Shown piece by piece: positions 57,312 to 64,000 of a DNA stretch of 64,000 nt (position 1 is the stretch's first letter; each line of letters begins with the position of its first letter). Below the pieces are notes generated by a model, which saw nothing but the letters and a program-made list of their open reading frames with translations, searched no databases and had not been told where the DNA came from. Origin of the DNA: Cystobacter fuscus (GTDB lineage Bacteria > Myxococcota > Myxococcia > Myxococcales > Myxococcaceae); NCBI RefSeq assembly GCF_002305875.1, contig NZ_CP022098.1:4588001-4652000 (forward strand). Reading direction: 5' to 3'. A program made the translations under genes and the position numbers.

Positions 57312-59249
57312 ATGAGGGCATACCGGGTGCCATGCGTGCTGCTCCTCGTGGGGGTGATGGCGGGGCTGGCCCCCGTGCATGCCGCCCGGGCGGACGCCGC
57401 GAGCCTCCCTTCCCAGGGCATCCGTCTCGTGTGCCAGCCCGCGCACGTGGTGCTCGGCGGGGGAGGCGAGGTGGAGGTGCGGGTGGAGCTGCCACCGGAG
57501 GCCACTCGGCTCGAGCTGTTCGCGAGCGCGGGGCAGGTGGGCTCGCCGACGTCCGTGGCACCGGGCGTCTTTCGCGCCACCTACGTCCCGCCCCGGCAGA
57601 GCCGCCCCGGAGAGGTCATCCTCGTCGCGCGGGCTCGGGGGCCCCGGGGCGATCTGGAGGGGTGGACCGTCCTGCCGCTCTGGGGCCAGGGCGAGGCCGA
57701 GGTGCGCACCCGGGCCCGTGCTCCCGTTTCCCTCCGGGTGGGTGAGCAGACCTTCGGGCCGATTCCCGCGGATGAGAAGGGGCTGGCGCGTGTTCCCATC
57801 ACCGTGCCTCCCGGGGTGCGGGCGGCCGTCTTCGGCTCCCGACGCATCGAGCTCGGGCTGCCTCCCTGGCCCTACGTGCATGCCGTCCCCAACCGACGGG
57901 AGGTGTGGGCCGATCGCGAGGAGACGGTGGAGGTGTGGCTCCATCTGTCGCGCCTCTCGGGCACGCCCCGGCGGCCGCCCCGTGCCTTCTCCTTCTCCGT
58001 GTCGCGCGGCCGCGTGAGCGCGCCCGTCGAGCGGGAGCCCGGGGTCTTCCTCGTGAGCTGGACCGTGCCGCCGGGGCCCATGGGCCCGCTGGAGCTGCGA
58101 GGCGTGGTGGGCCGCGAGCCGCGCTGGTCCCTGCTCGTCCAGGTGGAGGCGCGGCCCGGTCCGGCCCAGCACTTCGAGATGCGGTTGGATCGCGACGAGT
58201 TCGTGGCGTCCGAGGAGGCCCGTGTGCTCGTGGAGGTCTCCGCCCGCGACGCGGTGGGCAATCCCACGCGCGCTGGACTGCGGCTCGCGTCGGAGCTCTC
58301 GGAGGAGCTGACGCTCGTCGAGCAGCGGGTGGGGGAGTACGCCACGCGGCTGACGCTTCCCGCGCGCTTCGCGGGACGCGAGTCCGTGGAGCTGCGGCTG
58401 TTGCGCGAGGGGAGTGGAGAGCCGGTGGCGACACGCCGCCTGAAGCTGTGCGCGGGGGAGCTCGCCCGGGTGCGGATGGCGCCGCTGCGGCCCGTGCTGG
58501 TGGCGGACGGGCTGTCGGAGGCGGCCTGGCACATCTCCCTGGAGGACCGGTTCGGCAACCCCGTCGTGGGCTCCCGGCCCGAGGCCTCGCTCACCGGGGG
58601 CCTGGAGGGCACGCTCCAGGCGAAGGCGCCGGGCCAGTACGAGCTGCGCTACGTGCCGCCCGAGTCCCGCATGGATCAGCTGTCCGAGGTGGTGGTGCGC
58701 GCGGGGGGGTTGATCGAACACGGCACGCTGCCGCTGTTGCGCCGCAGCGTGCTGTCCCTGGCGCCGCGCGTGGGCGTGATGACGAACCTCGCGGACGTGC
58801 GGGCGGGGTCCGTGGGGCTGCGCGTGGAGGCGTGGCCGGTGCGCGCGTGGCCCTCCGTGGGGGTGTGGCTCGATACCGGTTACCTGTGGTTCTCGCGCAC
58901 GGGCGGAACGGTGGTGCCCGGCTTCTCCGGGGAGAATGGGATCCTCGACACCTCGCTGGCGGTGGCGTTGCGCACGCCGCGCGAGTACGGGATTCAGGCA
59001 TGGGCCGGGGCGGGCGTGGGCGTGGCGTGGGTGCGGGGTCGCGCGCGCTGGGGCGAGGGACTCGAGCTGGAGCAGAGCACCCTGGTGCTCGGAGGGCAGG
59101 TGACCTTGGGCGCGGGGGCGAGGGTGGGGCCGGGGCAGCCGTTCGCCGAAGTGCGTTTCTTCCGTTTCAATGATCCGGCCCTGCCCGTGTTGAGGGGCGT
59201 GCTCCAGGGGGCCGGGTTCCACGTGGGGTACCGGCTTGAGCTCTTCTGA
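57312..59249 (+). CDS. Secreted protein with Ig-like domains and C-terminal outer-membrane barrel
   Basis: A 645-residue protein. A signal peptide (VLLLVGVMAGLAPVHAARA) is followed by about four beta-sandwich, Ig-like modules, several with G-x-Y/F-x-x-x-Y/W-x-P-P endings (PGVFRATYVPP, PGVFLVSWTVPP, PGQYELRYVPP). From about residue 480 the sequence becomes a run of amphipathic strands (VGLRVEAWPVRAWPSVGVWL, YGIQAWAGAGVGVAWVRG) ending in ELF with a terminal aromatic, typical of outer-membrane barrels. Function is unknown; a surface-exposed adhesin or anchor is possible. Start GTG 57309 is directly followed by the ATG used here. The end overlaps the next gene by 14 bp. Confidence 0.72.
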   Translation: MRAYRVPCVLLLVGVMAGLAPVHAARADAASLPSQGIRLVCQPAHVVLGGGGEVEVRVELPPEATRLELFASAGQVGSPTSVAPGVFRATYVPPRQSRPGEVILVARARGPRGDLEGWTVLPLWGQGEAEVRTRARAPVSLRVGEQTFGPIPADEKGLARVPITVPPGVRAAVFGSRRIELGLPPWPYVHAVPNRREVWADREETVEVWLHLSRLSGTPRRPPRAFSFSVSRGRVSAPVEREPGVFLVSWTVPPGPMGPLELRGVVGREPRWSLLVQVEARPGPAQHFEMRLDRDEFVASEEARVLVEVSARDAVGNPTRAGLRLASELSEELTLVEQRVGEYATRLTLPARFAGRESVELRLLREGSGEPVATRRLKLCAGELARVRMAPLRPVLVADGLSEAAWHISLEDRFGNPVVGSRPEASLTGGLEGTLQAKAPGQYELRYVPPESRMDQLSEVVVRAGGLIEHGTLPLLRRSVLSLAPRVGVMTNLADVRAGSVGLRVEAWPVRAWPSVGVWLDTGYLWFSRTGGTVVPGFSGENGILDTSLAVALRTPREYGIQAWAGAGVGVAWVRGRARWGEGLELEQSTLVLGGQVTLGAGARVGPGQPFAEVRFFRFNDPALPVLRGVLQGAGFHVGYRLELF

Positions 59250-60666
59250 TCGGATCCGCTGGGCAGGGGTGTTGCTGCTGGGGCTGCTCGGGCTCTCCTG
59301 CTCCCAGGGCGGCGGGTACGAGCCCCGGGTGCACCGTCTGGTGCCCGGCTGGGGGCTGACCACGGCGCCGGTGTCCGGCGTCATCGAGGGCGAGAACTTC
59401 CTGAGCCTCCCCACCCAGCACCTGGGGAGTGAGGAGGCGGTGACCCTGGACTCCGACTTCGAGGTCTACCTGGGCGCGCGCTCTCTCGACGACGTCTCGT
59501 GGACGGACACGCACACGTTGAGGGTCCAGATTCCCGAGGGACTCGCTCCCGGCTGGTACCCGCTGACGGTGGTGACGCCCCTGGGGGGCCGCGTGGAGCT
59601 GCCGCGGGCGTACTACGCCTCGGAGCAGCCGCTCGCGTCGTTGACCGCCCAGGCCTTCGTGGAGCGGCCGCGGCTGTGGCCGGACGAGCAGACCCACCTG
59701 GTGTTGACGGTGCACAACTCGGGAAGCACGCGTGCGCTCGGTGTCCGGGCGCTGCTGCGTCCGGTGGAAGCGGGAGGCGTGGAGCTGCTCTCCGCGCTCG
59801 AGCCGGAGCCCCTGGACGTGGAACCGGGGGGAGACGCCTCCTTCTCGTGGAAGCTCGCGGCCCGCGCGGAGGGGACGGTCCACTTCGCGCTGGAACTCGA
59901 GGGCCGCGAGGAGATCACCGGGCAGGCGCTCCAGGCGGCTCCCCTCCAGCAACTCCAGGTGGACGTCCGCGCCCGGCCCTCCAGCACGCTCCTCGTCTCG
60001 TCCCAGGTGGTGAACGTGAACCAGCCCTTCACCCTCACCCTGCGCGTGACGAACGACAGCGACGTGCGGTTGAGTGACGTGAAGCCCTCCATTCCCTCCG
60101 TGGAGGGGGTGAGCGTGGCCCTGCCTTCCAATCCCGTTCCCAATCAAGTGGACCTCGAGCCCCAGGAGAGCCGGGACTTCGTCTGGAGCGTTCTCGCCAC
60201 CACCGCCGGCGAAGGGTTCTTCAAGGTCCAGGCGGCCGGCGCCGATGCGCTCACCGGCAACGCGGTGCCCTTCGCGGAGGTCACCTCGTCCCCCTTCACC
60301 GTCCTGAAGCGAGGGGTTCTGGCGGTGCGCTTCACCCAGTTGCCCCCGAGTGTCCGGGTGAACGAGGTGTTCGGCGTCGAGGCCACGGTGGAGAACATCG
60401 GCCAGTCCGAGGTGCGGGGCGTGGCGCTCGATGGCGCGGGCCTCGCGCAAGGCAGCCAGGGATGCCTGGTGTGGATCGTCTCGGGGCCCACGCCGAGCGC
60501 GGTGGATCTGCCCGGGGGGAAGAGCACGGTGTTCTCCGCCTACCTGCGAGTCTCACAGCCGGGCTCGTGCTCCTTCCGCGTGGGCGCCCAGGGCAGGGAT
60601 GCGACGGATGACCAGCCCGTGGTGGCCACCCCCGTCACCTCCTCGGCCGTGCCCGTCACCTGGTAG
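59236..60666 (+). CDS. Lipoprotein with TIG/IPT- and CARDB-like beta domains
   Basis: A 476-residue protein with a signal peptide and lipobox LGLSC (lipidated Cys about residue 22). Residues 40-130 look like an IPT/TIG domain (SGVIEGENFLSL, GLAPGWYPLTVVTPLGG). Three CARDB-like segments follow, each about 110 residues (TLTVHNSGSTRALGV, TLRVTNDSDVRLSDV, ATVENIGQSEVRGV), typical of cell-surface beta-sandwich repeats. The start is a TTG at 59236 inside the end of the previous gene, so the two are coupled. No enzymatic motif is present; a structural or adhesive surface role is likely. Confidence 0.72.
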   Translation: MSSSDRIRWAGVLLLGLLGLSCSQGGGYEPRVHRLVPGWGLTTAPVSGVIEGENFLSLPTQHLGSEEAVTLDSDFEVYLGARSLDDVSWTDTHTLRVQIPEGLAPGWYPLTVVTPLGGRVELPRAYYASEQPLASLTAQAFVERPRLWPDEQTHLVLTVHNSGSTRALGVRALLRPVEAGGVELLSALEPEPLDVEPGGDASFSWKLAARAEGTVHFALELEGREEITGQALQAAPLQQLQVDVRARPSSTLLVSSQVVNVNQPFTLTLRVTNDSDVRLSDVKPSIPSVEGVSVALPSNPVPNQVDLEPQESRDFVWSVLATTAGEGFFKVQAAGADALTGNAVPFAEVTSSPFTVLKRGVLAVRFTQLPPSVRVNEVFGVEATVENIGQSEVRGVALDGAGLAQGSQGCLVWIVSGPTPSAVDLPGGKSTVFSAYLRVSQPGSCSFRVGAQGRDATDDQPVVATPVTSSAVPVTW

Positions 60667-60687
60667 GCGCCTGGGCGCCCACGCGCC

Positions 60688-61905
60688 TCACGAGGCCGCG
60701 ATGGACATCGGCCCCAGGGCGTCGGTGGTGTTGGCGCTGCGCAGGTGGGGCGGCAGCGAGATGCGGAACGTGGTGCCCTGTCCCGGACGGCTGTTCACGG
60801 TGATGGTGCCGTCGAAGGACTCGATGATGGACTTGCAGATGAAGAGGCCCAGGCCCGTGCCCTCGCCCCGGGGCTTGGTGGTGAAGAAGGGCTGGAAGAG
60901 GTTCGCCATGTTCTCCGCGAGGATGCCCGTGCCGGTGTCCTCCACCTCCGCGCACGCCTCGCCCTTGGCGCCCGTCCACAGCCGCACGCTGATCTGATGC
61001 GAGCCCCCGTCCTCGGGGATGGCCTGGGCGGCGTTCACCACGAGGTTGAGGAACACCTGGGCCAGCCGCGCCTCGTTGGCCATCACCAGGGGCACCTCCT
61101 GGTAGTCGCGCACCACGCGGGCCCGGTAGCGGATGTGCACCAGCGCCAGCTTCAGCGCCGCGTCGAGCACCTCGCGCAGATCCACGAGCATGCTCGCGTC
61201 GTCCGAGTCCCGCGCGAACGCCTTCACGTCCCGGGCGATGTCGCGCACGCGCTCGGCGCCCTCGCGGATGTCGCGCAGGGTGCTCTCCACCATCTCCAGT
61301 CGCTGCGCGAGCGAGCCCGGCTCCCCGCTCGTGGTCGGCGGGCCGCGCAGCGCCTGGCGCAGCAGGGGGAGCTCCTCGTCCAGCCAGTCCAGGTTGGACA
61401 GGATGTAGGCCAGGGGCGTGTTCACCTCGTGCACCACGCCGGCGGCCAACAGCCCCAGCGAGGCCAGGCGATCGGACTGCACCAGCATGGCCTGCATCCG
61501 CTCGCGCTCCTGCCGCATCTGGTACTGCTGCAGGGCGAGCTTGAGGCGGTGCTCCAGGGCATCCACCTCGAAGGGCTTGAGCAGGTAGTCGAAGGCCCCC
61601 AGCCGCAGCGCCTCCACGGCGCTGTCCACGTTGCCGTAGGCCGTGACGATGAGCGCGTTGCAGCCGGGCTGGGCCGAGCGCAGCCACTTGAGGAACTCCA
61701 GGCCGCTCTCCCCGGGCATGTTCTTGTCGATGAGCGCGCAGGCGAAGGACTGCTCCGTGGCGAGCTTGCGCGCGGTGGCCGCGTCCGGCGCCAGCACCGG
61801 GTGGGCTCCCGCGCGCTGCACCACGAAGGACAGGAGGGTGCGCAGGGTCGGCTCGTCATCGACCACCAGCACGGACTCGGCCGCGGGATTGGGAGTCGTT
61901 CTCAT
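60688..61905 (-). CDS. Receiver-histidine kinase hybrid (N-terminal receiver)
   Basis: A 405-residue soluble protein. Residues 10-128 are a receiver (VLVVDDEPT, phosphoacceptor Asp60 in ALIDKNMPGESG, Lys110 in LLKPFE). A short coiled coil leads to a HisKA with His159 (GLLAAGVVHEVNTPLAYI) and an ATPase domain with NLVVNAAQAI, DTGTGI, FFTTKPRGEGTGLGLFICKSII. The layout matches the receiver-kinase at 4747. The ATG at 61905 has GGAGG eight bases upstream; a longer frame to 62058 is not conserved. It is convergent with the lipoprotein gene (22-bp gap). Confidence 0.92.
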   Translation of the reverse strand: MRTTPNPAAESVLVVDDEPTLRTLLSFVVQRAGAHPVLAPDAATARKLATEQSFACALIDKNMPGESGLEFLKWLRSAQPGCNALIVTAYGNVDSAVEALRLGAFDYLLKPFEVDALEHRLKLALQQYQMRQERERMQAMLVQSDRLASLGLLAAGVVHEVNTPLAYILSNLDWLDEELPLLRQALRGPPTTSGEPGSLAQRLEMVESTLRDIREGAERVRDIARDVKAFARDSDDASMLVDLREVLDAALKLALVHIRYRARVVRDYQEVPLVMANEARLAQVFLNLVVNAAQAIPEDGGSHQISVRLWTGAKGEACAEVEDTGTGILAENMANLFQPFFTTKPRGEGTGLGLFICKSIIESFDGTITVNSRPGQGTTFRISLPPHLRSANTTDALGPMSIAAS

Positions 61906-62118
61906 CTGCGGGACCTCCGGTGGCGAGGGTTCCTGGATCACATTCCCCCACCCGGGTGGAGGGGAGGTCCCCGTCCCGGATTGGAGATCCAGAAGGTAGG
62001 GCAAGCTGCGGCTCTTCCGCCGTGATTGCAAGGGAGCAGGCGCGGTCCGGCCTGTCATGTCATCAAGGAATTACATGAGATATCCCCTGCTGGAAGGGGA
62101 ATCACCCCGGCGTCCGGC

Positions 62119-64000
62119 CTAAAGCGCGATACCCACCAAATGGAGGTGACCGAGCCCGTCATCGAAGCGCCGGGCGTATTGGTAGAAAAGCGACACTGGG
62201 ATGGACTGCCCGAAGCGGGTGCGCAGGAAGAGAGCGCCTCCCGCCGCCCGATGATCCGCGCGTCCGTCCGTGCGCGCCCAGGTGCCGAAGGCCTCCGCCT
62301 CCAACTGGCTGATGAAGAAGGACGGCGCCAGCCAGAGGAAGGACGTCCAGCCGTGGTCGATGATGATGCGGTAGCGGTAGCGCGCGGTGGCGATGAGGAC
62401 CTGCCGCGCACTGAGCGCGAAGTCCTCATAGCCGCGCAGGGTCTCCACGAAGCTCAGTCCGGGCTGCAGGCGCAGGGGCACGCTGCGGGTGTCTTCGGGG
62501 CCCTGGCGCCGCTGGAGGGCGAAGGAGCTCAGGGGCACGCCCCCCACCTGGAGCAGCCCCTCGGGGGCCTGGGGCAGGACGCGGCCCACGAGTGACAGTT
62601 GCAGGTTGTCGCGCCGCACGAAGGGCAGTCCGGGCAGGTAGGCGCTCAGCTCGGCGCGCACGTCCGCGAAGGGCCGGGTCTCGTCGAAGGCCAGGGGGTA
62701 CACGCCCGCGCCCAGCGCCAGGCCGATTCCCCGCTGCGTGCCGCCGTAGGAGGTGCTCTCCCCGGCGAAGTAGGACACGCTGGCCGAGGGGCCGATGAGC
62801 GAGGTGCGCACGCCCGGGCGCTTGGAGGTGGCGTACCAGTCGCGGCGCAGCCCGAGCAGGCTGAAGCTCACGGGCGTGGTCCAGAACGTGCGCGACAGGG
62901 ACAGCGAGGCCTGGAGATCCCTGCGGCCCTCCTGGACGACGCGCGCTCCGGACAGCCGCAGGTACCAGGGGGCGGGCAGGGCGTTGCCGTAGTCGAACGT
63001 GATGCTGGGATCCCTCAGCCGCGTGTCGGCCTCCACCCCGAGCGCGTACTGGTGGAAGCCCAGCCTGTCCTGCCCCGCGAGCAACAGGCCCCCGTAGCCG
63101 ATGAACCGGCCGGGGGTGCTCGCGTCGGGCAGCACGTAGACATAGGGCGCGCGCAGCTCCGGCAGGAAGAATCGCTCCAGGGGGGAGTAGGGCTCGTCGG
63201 TGAGGATGTCGAGTGGGTGCTCCAAGGGAGGCGTGGAGGAGGGCACGGACTCGGGGGGCGGGGCCTCCTGGGCGGGCTCCAGGGCGGGCGCGGGCGCCTG
63301 GGCGAGGGCCTCGGGCGGGGCGGGCGCGACGAGGGGCGCGGCATCCAGCGAGAAGTCGAAGCCGTGGCGGTTGAGGAAGACCACCTCCGAGCCGCCGAGC
63401 GGCGCCACGTCCATGACGAGGTGGGGCGCATCGGTGATGCGCAGGGGCTCGCCGCCCGCGAGCTCGAGCACGTGCGCCTGCCACCTTCCCGCGTGCTCGC
63501 GCAGGAAGACGATCCGGCCCGCGTCCAGCCAGCGGGGCGAGTAGTTGAAGTGCGCGTCGTCGGTGAGCGGGCGCACGGAGCCATCGGCCTCGAGCAGCGC
63601 GAGGTTCCATCCCCGCGGGGTGAGGCGGGGGAAGACGACGCGCCCGTCGGCGGACACGGCCGGAGGCCCGAGCGACACCTGGCCCTCGAAGTGGGTGAGG
63701 GGGGAGCGCGCGCCGGTGGCGAGCTCCAGCCGGACGAGGTTGGCGGTGTCGCCCTGGACGTGGACGAAGACATACGCCTGGCCATCCGGCGTGACGCCGC
63801 CGCCCATGCCTTCGATTCCCTCCCACGTGCGCACCACCTCGCCGGTGCGCGCGTCCACCCGCCACACCCGCGACAGGTAGCTGCCCAGGGCGTCGACGTC
63901 CGCGGCCACGAGGAAGAGCGACTGGCCATCGGCGGAGAAGGACAGGCCGCTCATGTTGAGCGGGTGGGTGGAGATCCACCGGCGCCCGGGGAGGAACTGG
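62119..64000 (-). CDS. Beta-propeller (TolB-like) plus outer-membrane barrel protein, 5' end outside window
   Basis: At least 627 residues; the frame is open to 64000. The N-terminal 220 visible residues contain PD40/TolB-type repeats (GLSFSADGQSLFLV, GGVTPDGQAYVFV, PAVSADGRVVFPRL, YSPRWLDAGRIVFLR). A Pro/Ala linker leads to a C-terminal half of amphipathic strands ending in the aromatic-poor HLVGIAL, with YALGVEADTRLR, LQASLSLSRTFWTTPVSFSLLGLRRDW and GLSFVETLRGYEDFALSARQVLI, resembling an Omp85/TamA-like barrel. The RGYEDF segment is close to the conserved RGY/RGF motif of that superfamily. A secretion or surface-display role is possible. Confidence 0.7.
   Translation of the reverse strand, partial: QFLPGRRWISTHPLNMSGLSFSADGQSLFLVAADVDALGSYLSRVWRVDARTGEVVRTWEGIEGMGGGVTPDGQAYVFVHVQGDTANLVRLELATGARSPLTHFEGQVSLGPPAVSADGRVVFPRLTPRGWNLALLEADGSVRPLTDDAHFNYSPRWLDAGRIVFLREHAGRWQAHVLELAGGEPLRITDAPHLVMDVAPLGGSEVVFLNRHGFDFSLDAAPLVAPAPPEALAQAPAPALEPAQEAPPPESVPSSTPPLEHPLDILTDEPYSPLERFFLPELRAPYVYVLPDASTPGRFIGYGGLLLAGQDRLGFHQYALGVEADTRLRDPSITFDYGNALPAPWYLRLSGARVVQEGRRDLQASLSLSRTFWTTPVSFSLLGLRRDWYATSKRPGVRTSLIGPSASVSYFAGESTSYGGTQRGIGLALGAGVYPLAFDETRPFADVRAELSAYLPGLPFVRRDNLQLSLVGRVLPQAPEGLLQVGGVPLSSFALQRRQGPEDTRSVPLRLQPGLSFVETLRGYEDFALSARQVLIATARYRYRIIIDHGWTSFLWLAPSFFISQLEAEAFGTWARTDGRADHRAAGGALFLRTRFGQSIPVSLFYQYARRFDDGLGHLHLVGIAL

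Overview
The window is very GC-rich chromosomal DNA with a strong codon bias. Gene content and architecture point to a myxobacterium of suborder Cystobacterineae (Archangium/Cystobacter/Myxococcus-like). Indicators are a SitA-type swarm toxin remnant with an Imm11 immunity gene, many two-component and hybrid regulators, histone H1-like lysine/alanine tails, HEAT plus cyclic-nucleotide transporters, and numerous lipoproteins and outer-membrane barrels. No rRNA, tRNA, CRISPR array, insertion sequence or prophage was seen. The accession was not available, so the genus is an inference.

Layout. 1-996: truncated SitA-like toxin gene coupled to an Imm11-type immunity gene. 1044-2717: pirin and a LysR regulator. 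2926-5847: three-gene signalling operon (protoglobin histidine kinase, receiver protein, receiver-kinase). 5891-7913: TPP riboswitch and thiC. 8045-10800: DUF4870 membrane protein, then moaA and an HD-GYP response regulator on the minus strand. 11083-18447: a nine-gene histidine operon (hisG-D-C-H-A-B-F-N-IE), mostly overlapping by 4 bp, preceded by a histidine-rich leader peptide and a strong terminator. 18458-22326: minus-strand operon with a divergent RNB-domain ribonuclease, a barrel protein and a membrane-anchored unknown. 22402-28827: lipoate and 2-oxoacid dehydrogenase cluster (lpdA, lipA, E2, a zinc-finger/ATPase hybrid, and a lipB-Nudix fusion). 28817-31644: minus-strand MBL hydrolase, ribA and moeA. 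31866-38234: a protein with a histone-like tail, RNase R with extended low-complexity tails, and dbpA. 38298-46029: mutS2, a TPR protein, a class III nucleotidyl cyclase, NamZ-like muramidase, a phosphoesterase-like protein, nadD, and a DUF47/PhoU-like gene with a candidate Pho box. 46039-52350: PIN protein, degenerate 5'-nucleotidase-like lipoprotein, membrane protein, and a giant transporter with HEAT repeats and a cyclic-nucleotide-binding domain. 52567-60666: secreted and lipoprotein genes leading into an envelope-sensing run (Cache kinase, FecR protein, Ig/barrel protein, CARDB-like lipoprotein). 60688-64000: receiver-kinase and a truncated beta-propeller/barrel gene.

The best-supported regulatory discoveries are the ribosome-mediated attenuator of the his operon and the TPP riboswitch with a hairpin that hides the thiC Shine-Dalgarno. 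The most unusual proteins are the ClpX-zinc-finger/ATPase hybrid, the LipB-Nudix fusion, the histone-tail/tandem-repeat/chagasin-like protein, and the second RNB ribonuclease lacking one catalytic aspartate.
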